Assembly (NCBI RefSeq): GCF_011320225.1
Contig: NZ_JAAOEN010000002.1
Coordinates: 62,001-126,000, forward strand
Direction: 5' to 3'
DNA: 64,000 nucleotides
Source of the DNA: Phytoactinopolyspora limicola
Lineage (GTDB): Bacteria > Actinomycetota > Actinomycetes > Jiangellales > Jiangellaceae
The position numbers were made by a program, and so were the translations under genes. Below the pieces are notes generated by a model. It had not been told where the DNA came from and made no database searches. It was given only the letters and a program-made list of their open reading frames with translations. Within the stretch, counting starts at the first letter, position 1. Each line of letters starts with the position of its first letter. Positions 51,071-60,258 of this stretch are shown one piece after another.

Positions 51071-51130
51071 CCCCATGATCATGAACACTTTGCCGTGTTA
51101 TGACACGGCAAAGTGTTCATGATCATGGGG
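51071..51130. repeat. 60-bp palindrome (copy 1 of a two-copy element)
   Basis: Arms of 30 bases meet at 51100/51101 with one mismatched pair (51099/51102). The left arm starts CCCCATGATCATGAACACTT. It lies 15 bases upstream of the luciferase-like gene's start codon and 12 bases after the sulfotransferase stop. The same element recurs at 57311-57380 with one changed base in the centre and longer arms. Confidence 0.95.
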
Positions 51131-51142
51131 ACAGGGGGTGAG

Positions 51143-52060
51143 TTACGGGCGGTGCAGCCAGGCGAGCAGGTCCGCAGGTGCCATCTCCGCGGCGGTCGCG
51201 TCGTAGTGGTCGAGCTCCGCGTCCGACAGCAACGCACGGCCCGCACCGGAACCACCCTCCCGGAAGAACGCCGCTTTACTCTTCATCACCCCGGCCGGGT
51301 CCGGCGCCAAACGCTCCGCGTTGGCTCTCATGTGCTGGAACGACGCCGCCCGCACGAGATCGGGCCAGGCCTCCTCGGGCACTTCGATGTCCAACCGCTC
51401 GGCCAGCCGGCGCATCTGAGTGTCGAGGTCGGCGACGAGGTCAGCGTAATGAACGAGGACGACGTTCCCCGCCGACCGCCGCTCCCACGCGTCCGACAGA
51501 TGCCACATCACCCCTGGTAGGGAGTCCAACTCGTCCCCCGGGCGGGCGTCGGAATCGATCCATTGCCGTAACCACTCGTTGAGTTCGGGACGGTCCATCT
51601 GGGCAGGCGGCGAAGCGGCGGCGGTACGCCCCTCGACAGCCTCCGCGTGGGCAGTCAACTCCCGGATCCGCTCCCGGTCGAGATTGTTGCCCTGGTGGTA
51701 CAACGACACCGCCATATCCAGCGGATGCCGAGCGACGACGATATAGGTCGCCGCCGGGTCGAGCGGCAAGCCGTCCAGCGGCGTGTGAGTCTTGATGAAC
51801 CGCCGATGGTGTTGCGCCTCGAGCGTCGCGTAGACGTCGTCGCGCGGCACCACCAACCAATCCAGCCACGGCGACAACGTCGGAAGCGGCGCCGGCAGCT
51901 CCGGTGTCTGAAACACCAGTAGGGCGCAGATCATCTGCATCCACGTCGTCCCACTCTTCGAGCGGGTGCTGATGACGATGTCACCGTCGCGGATCGGAAA
52001 ATCCAGCCACCGAGCGCTGTCTTCATCGGCGGATTGGTAACGGGTGGGGGCGTCCGGCAT
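51143..52060 (-). CDS. Sulfotransferase (PAPS-dependent, type 1)
   Basis: A 305-residue cytosolic sulfotransferase. The 5'-phosphosulfate loop is ISTRSKSGTTWMQMI (about residue 30), and the 3'-phosphate site is YIVVARHPLDMAVSLYHQGN (about 106). FIKTHTPLDGLPLD contributes to the active site with a His. The C-terminal KSKAAFFREGGSGAGRALLS resembles the family's RKG-MAGDWK region, with changes. It moves sulfate from PAPS to a hydroxyl or amine of unknown acceptor. Confidence 0.87.
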   Translation of the reverse strand: MPDAPTRYQSADEDSARWLDFPIRDGDIVISTRSKSGTTWMQMICALLVFQTPELPAPLPTLSPWLDWLVVPRDDVYATLEAQHHRRFIKTHTPLDGLPLDPAATYIVVARHPLDMAVSLYHQGNNLDRERIRELTAHAEAVEGRTAAASPPAQMDRPELNEWLRQWIDSDARPGDELDSLPGVMWHLSDAWERRSAGNVVLVHYADLVADLDTQMRRLAERLDIEVPEEAWPDLVRAASFQHMRANAERLAPDPAGVMKSKAAFFREGGSGAGRALLSDAELDHYDATAAEMAPADLLAWLHRP

Positions 52061-52123
52061 CCGCCGATATTAAGAGGCCGCCGCTGGATCGGCCACCCGG
52101 CCTCGGGTACCGGCTGCTGTCGT

Positions 52124-53251
52124 TCAGCCGTGGTCCGGCCGGCGGAGGACGACGAGATCGTCGCGATGGACCACTTCCCGCTCGTACTCAACCCCCAGCT
52201 CACGCGCCAGATCCCGGGTCGACCGACCAAGCAACGCGGGCAGTTCGGCGGCGTCATAATTGACCAATCCCCGGGCGACGACGCGGCCTTCCTCGTCCAC
52301 CATGTCCACCGGATCGCCCGCCGTGAAGCTGCCGTCGACCGCGGTAATCCCGGCCGGCAACAGCGACGTGTGCCGCTCGACGACGGCCCGCACCGCCCCG
52401 GCGTCCAGGTGGAGCCGGCCCGCGCTGTCGGCGGCGTACTCCAACCACAGCAGCCGCGTCGACCGGCGCCGGGCCCGGGAATGGAACCAGGTGCCAACAG
52501 TGTCGCCGCGTAGCGCCTGCTCGGCCGAGTCCGCGGCGGCCAGCACCACCTCGATACCCGAACCGGTGGCGATCATCGCCGCCTCGACCTTCGTCTGCAT
52601 ACCGCCACTGCCCAGGCCCGACCGGCCGGTACGACCGATCTTCAGATCAGCCAGCTCGGCGGGATCATTGACCTCCGACACCCGCGACGTGTCCGGCCGG
52701 CGTGGGTCGCCGTCGTACAGTCCGTCGACGTCGGACAGCAGGATCAGCGCGTCGGCGTGCACCAACTGCGCCACCAGCGCCGCCAACCGGTCGTTGTCGC
52801 CGAACCTGATCTCGTGTGTGGCGACCGTGTCGTTCTCGTTGACCACCGGCACGACATCGAGATTCAGCAGCTTGTGCAATGTCCGGTAGGCGTTGCGGTA
52901 GTGCGAGCGCCTGGTGACGTCGTCGACGGTGAGCAACACCTGCCCCACCTGCATGCCATGGGTGGCGAACGCGGTGGTGTAACGGGCGATCAGCAGCCCC
53001 TGACCGACACTGGCCGCCGCCTGCTGGCGGGCCAGGTCACGCGGCCGGCTCGGAAGGTTCAGCGGCGCCAGACCGGCCGCGATCGCCCCGGACGACACCA
53101 AGACGACCTCGCGTCCGGACGCGCGGGCCCGCGCCAGCGTGTCCACCAGCGCCGCCAGCCGGCTCTCGTCCAAGCCGCCCGCCGACGTGGTCAGCGACGA
53201 CGACCCGACCTTCACGACCAGCCGGCCCGCCTTGGCAATCGGCTCGCGCAT
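52124..53251 (-). CDS. proB: Glutamate 5-kinase (proline synthesis)
   Basis: A 375-residue enzyme: amino-acid-kinase domain (LVVKVGSSSLTTSAGGLDES, VVLVSSGAIAAGLAPLNL, VVPVVNENDTVATHEIRFGD, LSDVDGLYDGDPRRPD, GMQTKVEAAMIATGSGIEVV) and a C-terminal PUA domain (about 280-370). It phosphorylates glutamate and is usually feedback-inhibited by proline. The ATG at 53251 is placed 8 bases after GGAG; a GTG at 53257 overlapping the obg stop is the alternative. Confidence 0.96.
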   Translation of the reverse strand: MREPIAKAGRLVVKVGSSSLTTSAGGLDESRLAALVDTLARARASGREVVLVSSGAIAAGLAPLNLPSRPRDLARQQAAASVGQGLLIARYTTAFATHGMQVGQVLLTVDDVTRRSHYRNAYRTLHKLLNLDVVPVVNENDTVATHEIRFGDNDRLAALVAQLVHADALILLSDVDGLYDGDPRRPDTSRVSEVNDPAELADLKIGRTGRSGLGSGGMQTKVEAAMIATGSGIEVVLAAADSAEQALRGDTVGTWFHSRARRRSTRLLWLEYAADSAGRLHLDAGAVRAVVERHTSLLPAGITAVDGSFTAGDPVDMVDEEGRVVARGLVNYDAAELPALLGRSTRDLARELGVEYEREVVHRDDLVVLRRPDHG

Positions 53252-53253
53252 GG

Positions 53254-54618
53254 TCACCGCTCCAGCCGCGGATCCGAGCCGCGTGGCCCCAGCCGCTCCG
53301 CGCCGGCCTGCAACGTCGGCTCCCAATCGAAGACGACGGCGTCCTCACCGCCGATGACGACCTCGTCGCCCTCCTGCGCACCGGCCTTGACCAGCTCGTC
53401 CTCCACTCCGAGGCGAGCGAGCCGGTCGGCCAGGTAGCCCACGGCCTCGTCGTTGGTGAAGTCCGTCTGGCGCACCCACCGTTCGGGTTTGGCGCCCCGA
53501 ACGCGGAACCGTTCACCGTTGTGGTCGTGTTCTTTCGTGACGGTGAAGCCGTCGTCGTCGACCGCCACGGGGCGCAACACCAACCGGGTGGGCTCCGTCG
53601 CCGGCGCGGCCGACCGGGCCGCGGTGACGATCCGCGCCATCTCGAAGGTCAGCTCGCGTAGCCCTTCCCGCGACACCGCGGAGACGCTGAATACCCGCCA
53701 GCCGCGGGCTTCGACGTCGGCCCGCACGAACTCGGCCAGCTCCCGCGCCTCCGGCACGTCGATCTTGTTCAACACGACGAGACGTGGCCGATCGTCGAGC
53801 CCGCCGTAGCGTTCCAGCTCGGCCTCGATGACGTCGACGTCGCTGAGTGGGTCGCGGCCGGGCTCCAACGTGGCGCAATCGACGACGTGGGCGAGGGCGG
53901 CACACCGTTCGACGTGCCGAAGGAAAGTGTGCCCGAGGCCGCGGCCCTCACTGGCTCCCTCGATCAGCCCGGGGACGTCGGCGACGGTGAACCGGACGTC
54001 ACCGGCCTCCACCACGCCGAGGTTGGGCACAAGTGTCGTGAACGGGTAGTCGGCGATCTTCGGACGGGCTGCCGACACCGCCGCGATGAGGCTCGACTTA
54101 CCCGCGCTCGGATAACCGACGAGCCCGATGTCGGCGATGCTCTTCAGCTCGAGGACGACGTCCAGGGATTCTCCCGGTTCACCCAGCAAGGCAAAACCGG
54201 GTGCCTTGCGCCGGGTACTTGCCAGCGCGGCGTTGCCGAGGCCGCCTCGCCCGCCACGGGCGACGACCAGCCGGGTGTCGGCGCCGACCAGATCGGCGAG
54301 GACCTCACCGTCCGGCCTGGACACGACGGTGCCGTCGGGTACCTTCAGGATGATGTCGCCACCCTCGGCGCCGTTGCGGTGGCCGCCTTCGCCGGGGGCG
54401 CCATTGCCGGCTCGCCGGTGCGGCGACCGGTGATAGTCGAGCAACGTCGTGGTGTTGGGGTCGACGACGAGAACGATGTCGCCACCGCGGCCGCCGTTGC
54501 CGCCGTCGGGACCTCCGAGTGGTTTGAACTTCTCTCGGTGCACCGACGCGCAGCCGTGGCCACCGTTACCGGCCGCCAGGTGCAGCACGACACGGTCGAC
54601 GAACGACGGTATCGCCAT
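53254..54618 (-). CDS. obg: Obg/CgtA ribosome-assembly GTPase
   Basis: A 454-residue protein with the glycine-rich Obg fold ([31 protein letters not shown], about 1-158), the GTPase domain ([19 protein letters not shown]1, [21 protein letters not shown]3, [11 protein letters not shown]4, SAVSREG G5) and a C-terminal OCT domain (residues about 350-430). It is essential for 50S maturation and stress control. The order rplU-rpmA-obg-proB is conserved widely. Confidence 0.97.
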   Translation of the reverse strand: MAIPSFVDRVVLHLAAGNGGHGCASVHREKFKPLGGPDGGNGGRGGDIVLVVDPNTTTLLDYHRSPHRRAGNGAPGEGGHRNGAEGGDIILKVPDGTVVSRPDGEVLADLVGADTRLVVARGGRGGLGNAALASTRRKAPGFALLGEPGESLDVVLELKSIADIGLVGYPSAGKSSLIAAVSAARPKIADYPFTTLVPNLGVVEAGDVRFTVADVPGLIEGASEGRGLGHTFLRHVERCAALAHVVDCATLEPGRDPLSDVDVIEAELERYGGLDDRPRLVVLNKIDVPEARELAEFVRADVEARGWRVFSVSAVSREGLRELTFEMARIVTAARSAAPATEPTRLVLRPVAVDDDGFTVTKEHDHNGERFRVRGAKPERWVRQTDFTNDEAVGYLADRLARLGVEDELVKAGAQEGDEVVIGGEDAVVFDWEPTLQAGAERLGPRGSDPRLER

Positions 54619-54718
54619 CGCCGTTGTCTCCTTCCACCTTCACGTTCTCGGCCAGCCGCGCGAATCACCTTCCCGGTGATCACTTACCCCGGGACGCCGA
54701 CGGCCCTGAAACGACGAA

Positions 54719-54745
54719 GCGGGCCGGTCGCGCTGACCGGCCCGC
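54719..54745 (-). terminator. Hairpin after rpmA
   Basis: GCGGGCCGGTC and GACCGGCCCGC form a perfect 11-bp stem with a 5-base loop, 58 bases after the rpmA stop on the minus strand and 100 before obg. It lacks a T-run but is very stable. It probably reduces read-through from the highly expressed ribosomal genes into obg. Confidence 0.65.
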
Positions 54746-54803
54746 GTCTGCCACGGTACGAGAGCCCTATCTGAAGAGTGAGGGCACTGACGTCGAGGCG
54801 GGG

Positions 54804-55061
54804 TCACTCCCCCGCCGGGACGATGTTGACGACCTTGCGGCCCCGCTTGACGCCGAACTCGACGGTGCCGGCCGCGGTGGCGAACAGGGTGTCGTCCTTA
54901 CCCCGACCGACGTGGTCGCCCGGGTGGAAGTGCGTGCCGCGCTGGCGGACCAGGATCTCGCCGGAATTGACGAGCTGGCCGCCGAAACGCTTCACGCCAA
55001 GCCGTTGCGCATTGGAGTCGCGCCCGTTCTTGCTGGACGAGGCGCCCTTCTTGTGAGCCAT
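54804..55061 (-). CDS. rpmA: 50S ribosomal protein L27
   Basis: An 85-residue protein with the family start [20 protein letters not shown], then [20 protein letters not shown] and [20 protein letters not shown]. The N-terminus starts directly with AHKKG, so no leader is cleaved as happens in Firmicutes. It is in the peptidyl-transferase centre area of the large subunit. Confidence 0.98.
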   Translation of the reverse strand: MAHKKGASSSKNGRDSNAQRLGVKRFGGQLVNSGEILVRQRGTHFHPGDHVGRGKDDTLFATAAGTVEFGVKRGRKVVNIVPAGE

Positions 55062-55134
55062 CCGAAATCCCTCTGGATCATCCCCGCGGGTGCGGGAAGC
55101 ACTGGACCATGAACTGTCTGGAGAAGCCTGTCGA

Positions 55135-55446
55135 CTACTTCGTCTCGATGCCGGTGACCTTGACCTGGGTGTACTTCTGCCGGTGGCCTTGCCGCCGGCG
55201 GTACCCGGTCTTGTTCTTGTACCGGAGAATCTCGATCTTCGGCCCCTTGACCTCGTCAACGACCTCGGCCGTCACCGAGACCTTCGCGAGCTTCTTGGCG
55301 TCGCTGGTCACGGTCTCGCCGTCGACCACGAGCACGACGGGGAGGGTGACGGTGGAGCCGACCTCGCTGTTGAGCCGGTCGACGTCGATGACGTCACCGA
55401 CGGACACCTTCTTCTGGTTGCCGCCGCTACGGACGATCGCGTACAC
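55135..55446 (-). CDS. rplU: 50S ribosomal protein L21
   Basis: A 103-residue protein: [20 protein letters not shown] at the start, [20 protein letters not shown] near the end with the expected basic patch for 23S rRNA. It starts the rplU-rpmA operon. The 134-base region upstream, to PolX, has no gene. The RNase E/G gene that usually precedes L21 in actinobacteria is not here. Confidence 0.98.
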   Translation of the reverse strand: MYAIVRSGGNQKKVSVGDVIDVDRLNSEVGSTVTLPVVLVVDGETVTSDAKKLAKVSVTAEVVDEVKGPKIEILRYKNKTGYRRRQGHRQKYTQVKVTGIETK

Positions 55447-55580
55447 CGCGGACTCACTCTCTCTATCGGGCCAGATGGCTCGCTACGGTCAGGGCACACG
55501 CGCTCCGCCGTGAAGCGGGCACGCGGGTTGAGGCGCGAACAGCGCCGACGTCCAAGGATACGGACCAGGAGCACCCACGG

Positions 55581-57296
55581 TCAAACCGCGAGGAACGAGC
55601 GCAACCGTTCCAAGGGCCAGGTGTTGATCACGTCGGCACCGGTCAGCCATCCGCGCCGGGCCATGCCGACGCCATACCGCACGTAAGGAAGATGGATCGT
55701 GGAGTGGGCATCGCTGTTGATAGCGAACTTCACGCCGTGGCGTCGGGCCCGGAGGATGTGTTCGTCGTGGAGGTCGAGCCGATCGGGATGTGAGTTGATC
55801 TCCAGGGCGGTACCGGTACGGGCACACGCCGCGAAGACGGCGTCGAGATCGGCGTCGATGGGGGCGCGCCGGCCGATCTTGCGTCCGGTGAGGTGTCCGA
55901 TGATATGGACGTGGGGGTTCTCGCAGGCCCGGATGAGCCGTCGTGTCATGTCGTCGGAGGACTGGGTGAAGTGGGAATGGACGGACGCCACGCAGACGTC
56001 GAATCCGGCCAGGAACTCCGCCGGCCAGTCCACCTCGCCGTCGGGACCGATATTGAGTTCGGTCCCGTGTAACACGCGCATGCCCGAGTAGGCGCCGTCG
56101 AGGGCGTGCGCCCGCGTCCGTTGGGCGAGCATCTTCTCGTCGGACATCCGCTGCATGTACAGGTCCGGGGCGTGGTCGGTGATCGCGTAGTACTCGTAGC
56201 CTCGGGCGGCGGCCGTGGCGACCATGTCCTCGGCGCTGGCCTGCCCATCCGTCAGGTTCGTGTGTGTATGTAGGTCGCCGCGGAGCGCGTCGGCGGCGAT
56301 CACGTCCGGAAGGTCGCCGCGCAGCGCCGCCTCGATCTCACCGCGATCCTCGCGTAACTCGGGTGGGATCCATGGCAGGCCGAGGCGCTCGTAGACCTCG
56401 GCCTCGGTCTCCGACACCAGAAGCTCACCCGTCCCGGCGTCGAACAGCCCGTACTCGGACAGCTTCAGGCCGGCCCGAACCGCCAGTTCACGGATCCGCA
56501 CGTTGTGCGCGGCGGAGCCAGTGAAGTACTGCATCGCCGCACCCCACGCCGCCAGCGGCACGACCCGCAGATCGACGTGGACCCCGGCGACGGTGCGGAC
56601 CGAGGTCTTCGTCTCACCGCGGGCGACCACCTCGGCAACGTCCGGTTGCGCCACGAGCGCCTCCATGAGCGGCGCGGACCGGTCGGCGGCGGCGAGGATG
56701 TCGACGTCCCCAATGGTTTCGCGCATCCGGCGCAAGGATCCCGCGTAGGCGCAGCGTTGACACCCGTCCACCGTGGCGATCGTGGCGACCAGCCGGCGGG
56801 CGAGTTCCTCGGCGACGTGGAGCTTGCTGCGGCCGCCGGTGGAACGTAGCAGGTCGATACCGTGCAGGAGTTTGGCCTCGCTCTTCTCGCCGAGCCCTTT
56901 GAGCTCACGCAGCTGCCCGGCCTGGATGGCGGCGGCGAGGTCGTCGATCGACGAGATCCCCAGCTCCCGGTAGAGCTGGAGGGCACGTTTGGGGCCGAGT
57001 CCGGGGACGGCGGTCAGCCGCCGCACCCCGTCCGGGATGCCGGCCCGGAGTTCCTCGATCGCCGCGACCCTACCCGTGGTCATGTATTCGACGATCTTGG
57101 CGGCGATCGAGCGCCCGACGCCGGGGATACGTTCGACGCCACGCTGATCGAGGTCGGCGACGTTGTCGTGGAAGCCGGCGACGGCGCGCGCCGCCTTCTC
57201 GTAGACCCTCGCCTTGAAGGCGTCACCTCCGGTGATGGAAATGAGGTCGGCGTATTCGAAGAGCAGGTCGGCGACGTCGTCATTGGGACGGGCCAT
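55581..57296 (-). CDS. polX: DNA polymerase X family protein with PHP phosphatase domain
   Basis: A 571-residue repair enzyme. Residues about 1-150 have helix-hairpin-helix segments (GVERIPGVGRSIAAKIVEYM, LTAVPGLGPKRALQLYRELG). The palm has the nucleotidyl-transfer pair in YAGSLRRMRETIGDVDILAA (about 187). The C-terminal PHP domain (about 340-571) has its metal ligands: DLHTHTNLTDG, AITDHAP, HSHFTQSS, HIIGHL, EINSHPDRLDLHDEH and NSDAHS. It fills gaps and trims ends during repair. It starts 14 bases from the long palindrome. Confidence 0.94.
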   Translation of the reverse strand: MARPNDDVADLLFEYADLISITGGDAFKARVYEKAARAVAGFHDNVADLDQRGVERIPGVGRSIAAKIVEYMTTGRVAAIEELRAGIPDGVRRLTAVPGLGPKRALQLYRELGISSIDDLAAAIQAGQLRELKGLGEKSEAKLLHGIDLLRSTGGRSKLHVAEELARRLVATIATVDGCQRCAYAGSLRRMRETIGDVDILAAADRSAPLMEALVAQPDVAEVVARGETKTSVRTVAGVHVDLRVVPLAAWGAAMQYFTGSAAHNVRIRELAVRAGLKLSEYGLFDAGTGELLVSETEAEVYERLGLPWIPPELREDRGEIEAALRGDLPDVIAADALRGDLHTHTNLTDGQASAEDMVATAAARGYEYYAITDHAPDLYMQRMSDEKMLAQRTRAHALDGAYSGMRVLHGTELNIGPDGEVDWPAEFLAGFDVCVASVHSHFTQSSDDMTRRLIRACENPHVHIIGHLTGRKIGRRAPIDADLDAVFAACARTGTALEINSHPDRLDLHDEHILRARRHGVKFAINSDAHSTIHLPYVRYGVGMARRGWLTGADVINTWPLERLRSFLAV

Positions 57297-57310
57297 GAGC
57301 GGCGATTCTA

Positions 57311-57380
57311 CTTGTCCCCATGATCATGAACACTTTGCCGTGTCATGACACGGCAAAGTGTTCATGATCATGGGGACAAG
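57311..57380. repeat. Perfect 70-bp palindrome (copy 2 of a two-copy element)
   Basis: Bases 57311-57380 are perfectly palindromic with no spacer, 35 bases per arm; the left arm starts CTTGTCCCCATGATCATG. It lies between the divergent polX and fuconate-operon genes, 14 bases upstream of the polX start codon. The inner 60 bases match the copy at 51071-51130 except for one base. A convergent-gene terminator role is ruled out here because the neighbours diverge. Confidence 0.97.
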
Positions 57381-57422
57381 GGGGTGTGGGGCCGAGGTGG
57401 ACACCGGCAGCCCGGTTCGGAT

Positions 57423-57455
57423 ATACATCGGATGTCTGCTAAACATCCGATGTAT
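57423..57455. promoter_or_regulatory. Double ACATCSGATGT operator of the fuconate operon
   Basis: ATACATCGGATGT (57423-57435) and ACATCCGATGTAT (57443-57455) are exact inverted arms 7 bases apart, and each contains an 11-base palindrome ACATC-S-GATGT. They lie 34 bases upstream of the fuconate dehydratase start. A single variant copy (AGATCCGATGT) sits at the promoter of the GntR gene at 60958, which identifies the likely regulator. Confidence 0.82.
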
Positions 57456-57489
57456 TTGCTCTGCACCTGGTTACCCATGGAGGCCCGCC

Positions 57490-58812
57490 GTGACTGAAGC
57501 CGAGGCGACGATCGTCGCGCTGGAGACCTCGGACATCCGGTTTCCCACCTCCGTGGACCTCGACGGGTCCGACGCGATGAACCGCGATCCCGACTACTCC
57601 GCCGCCTACGTCGTCGTCCACACCAGCGCCGGCGACGCCCACGAGGGGCACGGCTTCGCCTTCACCATCGGACGCGGCAACGACGTCCAAGTAGCCGCGA
57701 TCGACGCGTTACGCCCACACGTCGTCGGCCGCCCGCTCCAGGCCACCCTCGACCACCTTGGCGACTTCTACCGCGACCTCGTCCACGATTCTCAGCTGCG
57801 CTGGCTCGGCCCCGAGAAAGGCGTGCTGCACATGGCGATCTCCGCCGTGGTCAACGCCATGTGGGATCTCAAGGCCAAACGCGAGGGTAAGCCGCTGTGG
57901 CGGCTGCTCGCCGACCTCTCCCCCGAGCAGGTCGTCGAGCTGGTCGATTTCCGCTACCTGACCGACGCGCTCACCCCGGACGAGGCCCTCGCCATCCTCA
58001 AACGAGCCGAAGCGGGCAAAGCCGAACGCGCGGCACAACTCCTCGAGCAGGGATACCCGGCTTACACCACGTCTCCGGGCTGGCTCGGCTACGACGACGA
58101 GAAGCTCACCCGGTTGTGCAAAGAGGCCGTCCGCGACGGCTTCGACCAGATCAAACTCAAGGTCGGCGCCGATCTCGACGACGACCGGCGACGGCTGCAA
58201 CTGGCCCGCGACGTATGTGGACCCGACATTCGCATCGCCATCGACGCCAACCAGCGCTGGGACGTCGGCACCGCCATCAGCTGGATCAAGGAGCTCGCAC
58301 CGGCCGACCCCTGGTGGGTGGAAGAACCAACGAGCCCCGACGACGTGCTCGGGCACGCCGCTATCGCCCGCGCCGTCGCTCCGGTCCGCGTCGCCACCGG
58401 CGAACACGTCGCCAACCGGGTCGTGTTCAAGCAGCTGCTGCAGGCCGAGGCGATCTCTTTCCTGCAGCTCGACGCTGCCCGCGTGGCCGGCGTGAACGAG
58501 AACATCGCCATCTTGCTGCTCGCCGCCAAGTTCGACATACCGGTGTGCCCACATGCCGGCGGGGTCGGGTTGTGCGAGCTGGTCCAGCATCTGTCCATGT
58601 TCGACTTCGTCGCGGTCAGCGGATCGCTGGAGCGACGCACTATCGAGTACATCGATCACCTGCACGAACACTTCGCCGATCCGGTCGTGATCCAGTCCGG
58701 CCGCTACGTCGCCCCCACGGCACCCGGCTTCAGCTCGACCATGAAAGCCGAGTCCCGCACTCGCCACACCTACCCGGATGGGCCGGTGTGGACAACGTTC
58801 CAGGGCGGCTGA
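57490..58812 (+). CDS. L-fuconate dehydratase (enolase superfamily)
   Basis: A 440-residue enolase-superfamily enzyme with family-specific stretches [40 protein letters not shown], and the catalytic set: Lys in [12 protein letters not shown] (about 220), metal ligands [22 protein letters not shown] and ATGEH, and His in [15 protein letters not shown] (about 354). It dehydrates L-fuconate to 2-keto-3-deoxy-fuconate. The GTG at 57490 follows GGAGG. It leads an operon with a mutarotase and an aldo-keto reductase. Related sugar-acid dehydratases are the alternative, but the match looks close. Confidence 0.9.
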   Translation: MTEAEATIVALETSDIRFPTSVDLDGSDAMNRDPDYSAAYVVVHTSAGDAHEGHGFAFTIGRGNDVQVAAIDALRPHVVGRPLQATLDHLGDFYRDLVHDSQLRWLGPEKGVLHMAISAVVNAMWDLKAKREGKPLWRLLADLSPEQVVELVDFRYLTDALTPDEALAILKRAEAGKAERAAQLLEQGYPAYTTSPGWLGYDDEKLTRLCKEAVRDGFDQIKLKVGADLDDDRRRLQLARDVCGPDIRIAIDANQRWDVGTAISWIKELAPADPWWVEEPTSPDDVLGHAAIARAVAPVRVATGEHVANRVVFKQLLQAEAISFLQLDAARVAGVNENIAILLLAAKFDIPVCPHAGGVGLCELVQHLSMFDFVAVSGSLERRTIEYIDHLHEHFADPVVIQSGRYVAPTAPGFSSTMKAESRTRHTYPDGPVWTTFQGG

Positions 58813-58855
58813 GCACGGGCGAGAGGAGCTACGAAGGAACGACGAGGGAGCAACG

Positions 58856-59167
58856 ATGCAGCAGATAGCCCTGCACACCCGGCTCAAGCCGGGCATGGAG
58901 GACGAGTACGAACGCGTGCACGCCACCATCCCCGCCGACCTCGACGACGCGTTACGGGCCGCCGGGGTACACGGCTGGCGGATCTGGCGTAGTGGGCGAG
59001 ACCTGTTCCACCTGGTCGAGGTGGACGATTACCGCGCCATGCGGCGGGCGCTGAGCAACCATCCGGCCAACGTGCCATGGCAAACCCGGATGGCCGAACT
59101 GCTGGAGATGCCGGACAGCTACGCCGGGGACGACGACGGCCTACGGCTGGTGTGGGCGTTGCCGTGA
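58856..59167 (+). CDS. L-rhamnose/L-fucose mutarotase
   Basis: A 103-residue RhaM/FucM-type protein: QIALHTRLKPGMEDEYERVH (catalytic His), VHGWRIWRSGRDLFHLVEVD and NHPANVPWQTRMAELLE. It interconverts the alpha and beta anomers of a 6-deoxyhexose. It lies between the dehydratase and reductase genes and overlaps the latter (GTGA). In this operon L-fucose is the likely sugar. Confidence 0.88.
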   Translation: MQQIALHTRLKPGMEDEYERVHATIPADLDDALRAAGVHGWRIWRSGRDLFHLVEVDDYRAMRRALSNHPANVPWQTRMAELLEMPDSYAGDDDGLRLVWALP

Positions 59168-60258
59168 CCGGCATCGAACACCGTCCGGCCGGATCGACAC
59201 GGGCCCGGGTCACCACGTTGTCGCTCGGCGGCGCCGGCATCGGCAACCTCCACCACGCCATCAGCGACGACGACGCCGACGCCACGCTCGACGCGGCCTG
59301 GCAGGGCGGCATCCGCTACTTCGACACCGCACCGCACTATGGTCTCGGCCGGTCCGAGCGTCGGCTCGGCACGGCGCTGCGCGGTCAGCCGCGTGACGAG
59401 TACGTCATCTCCACCAAGGTGGGCCGGCGGCTGGATCCCGTCGTCGACGTCGCCCTCGAGTCGCTGCCCCGGGACGCCGAGTTCGACGTGCCAGCGACAC
59501 ACCGTCGAGTGTGGGACTTCAGCCGCGACGGCGTGCTGCGCTCGGTCGAGCAGAGCCTGACCCGCCTCGGCGTCGACCGGATCGACGTGCTCTACCTGCA
59601 CGATCCGGAACACCGCTGGGAGCAGGCGCTCGACGAGGCGTACCCCACGCTGGCGCAGCTGCGCGACGAAGGCCTCGTGACGGCGATCGGTGCCGGCATG
59701 AACCATGCCGACCTCCTGGCCCGGTTCGTCCGTGCCACCGACCCCGATCTCGTGATGCTCGCCGGGCGGTACACCCTGCTCGAACAGGGAGCGCTGGACG
59801 ACCTGCTGCCGCTGTGTGAACGGCGCGGGATCGGTGTCGTCGCGGCGGCCGTGTTCAACTCCGGGCTGCTCGCCCGGCCCCGGCCCGCCCCCGGCGCCAC
59901 CTACAACTACGAACCCGCTCCGCCCGAGCTGTTGCGCCGGGTGAATCGCTTCGCCGACGTATGCGAACGGCACGGCACCACGTTGCCCGCGGCGGCGTTG
60001 AGGTTTCCGCTTGCCCATCCGGCGGTGGTCAGCGTCAACGTCGGCTGCCGGCACCGTGAGGAGGTGCGGCGCAACGTGGAGCTCTTCGACGCCGTGGTTC
60101 CGGTGCACCTGTGGGACGAGCTTCGGGCCGAAGGCCTACTACATCCGGACGCACCGACCCCGACGCAGCCCGCGTCGACCTCGCCGTCGGCGCTGAGCCC
60201 GTCGGCCCCCACATCGTCAGCTCCGGAGCCGCCCGGGCCGGGCCCTACCGCTGCCTGA
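59164..60258 (+). CDS. Aldo-keto reductase, probable L-fucose dehydrogenase
   Basis: A 364-residue TIM-barrel oxidoreductase: LSLGGAGIGNLHHAISDDDA, the active-site stretch YFDTAPHYGLGRSERRLGTA (about residue 56, catalytic Tyr), ISTKVGRRL with Lys, and VLYLHDPEHRW with His. Relatives with this pattern oxidise L-fucose or D-threo-aldoses to the lactone. The last 35 residues are Pro/Ser/Thr/Ala-rich and probably disordered. With the dehydratase it gives a non-phosphorylating fucose route; lactonase, aldolase and transporter genes are missing. Confidence 0.88.
   Translation: MTGIEHRPAGSTRARVTTLSLGGAGIGNLHHAISDDDADATLDAAWQGGIRYFDTAPHYGLGRSERRLGTALRGQPRDEYVISTKVGRRLDPVVDVALESLPRDAEFDVPATHRRVWDFSRDGVLRSVEQSLTRLGVDRIDVLYLHDPEHRWEQALDEAYPTLAQLRDEGLVTAIGAGMNHADLLARFVRATDPDLVMLAGRYTLLEQGALDDLLPLCERRGIGVVAAAVFNSGLLARPRPAPGATYNYEPAPPELLRRVNRFADVCERHGTTLPAAALRFPLAHPAVVSVNVGCRHREEVRRNVELFDAVVPVHLWDELRAEGLLHPDAPTPTQPASTSPSALSPSAPTSSAPEPPGPGPTAA

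Noticed and set aside
57311-57380. Ordinary bidirectional terminator
   Set aside because: The flanking genes diverge from this point, so no transcript should end here.
57709-58929. Minus-strand open frame of 406 codons opposite the fuconate dehydratase gene
   Set aside because: Shadow frame; the enolase-type active-site set is on the plus strand.
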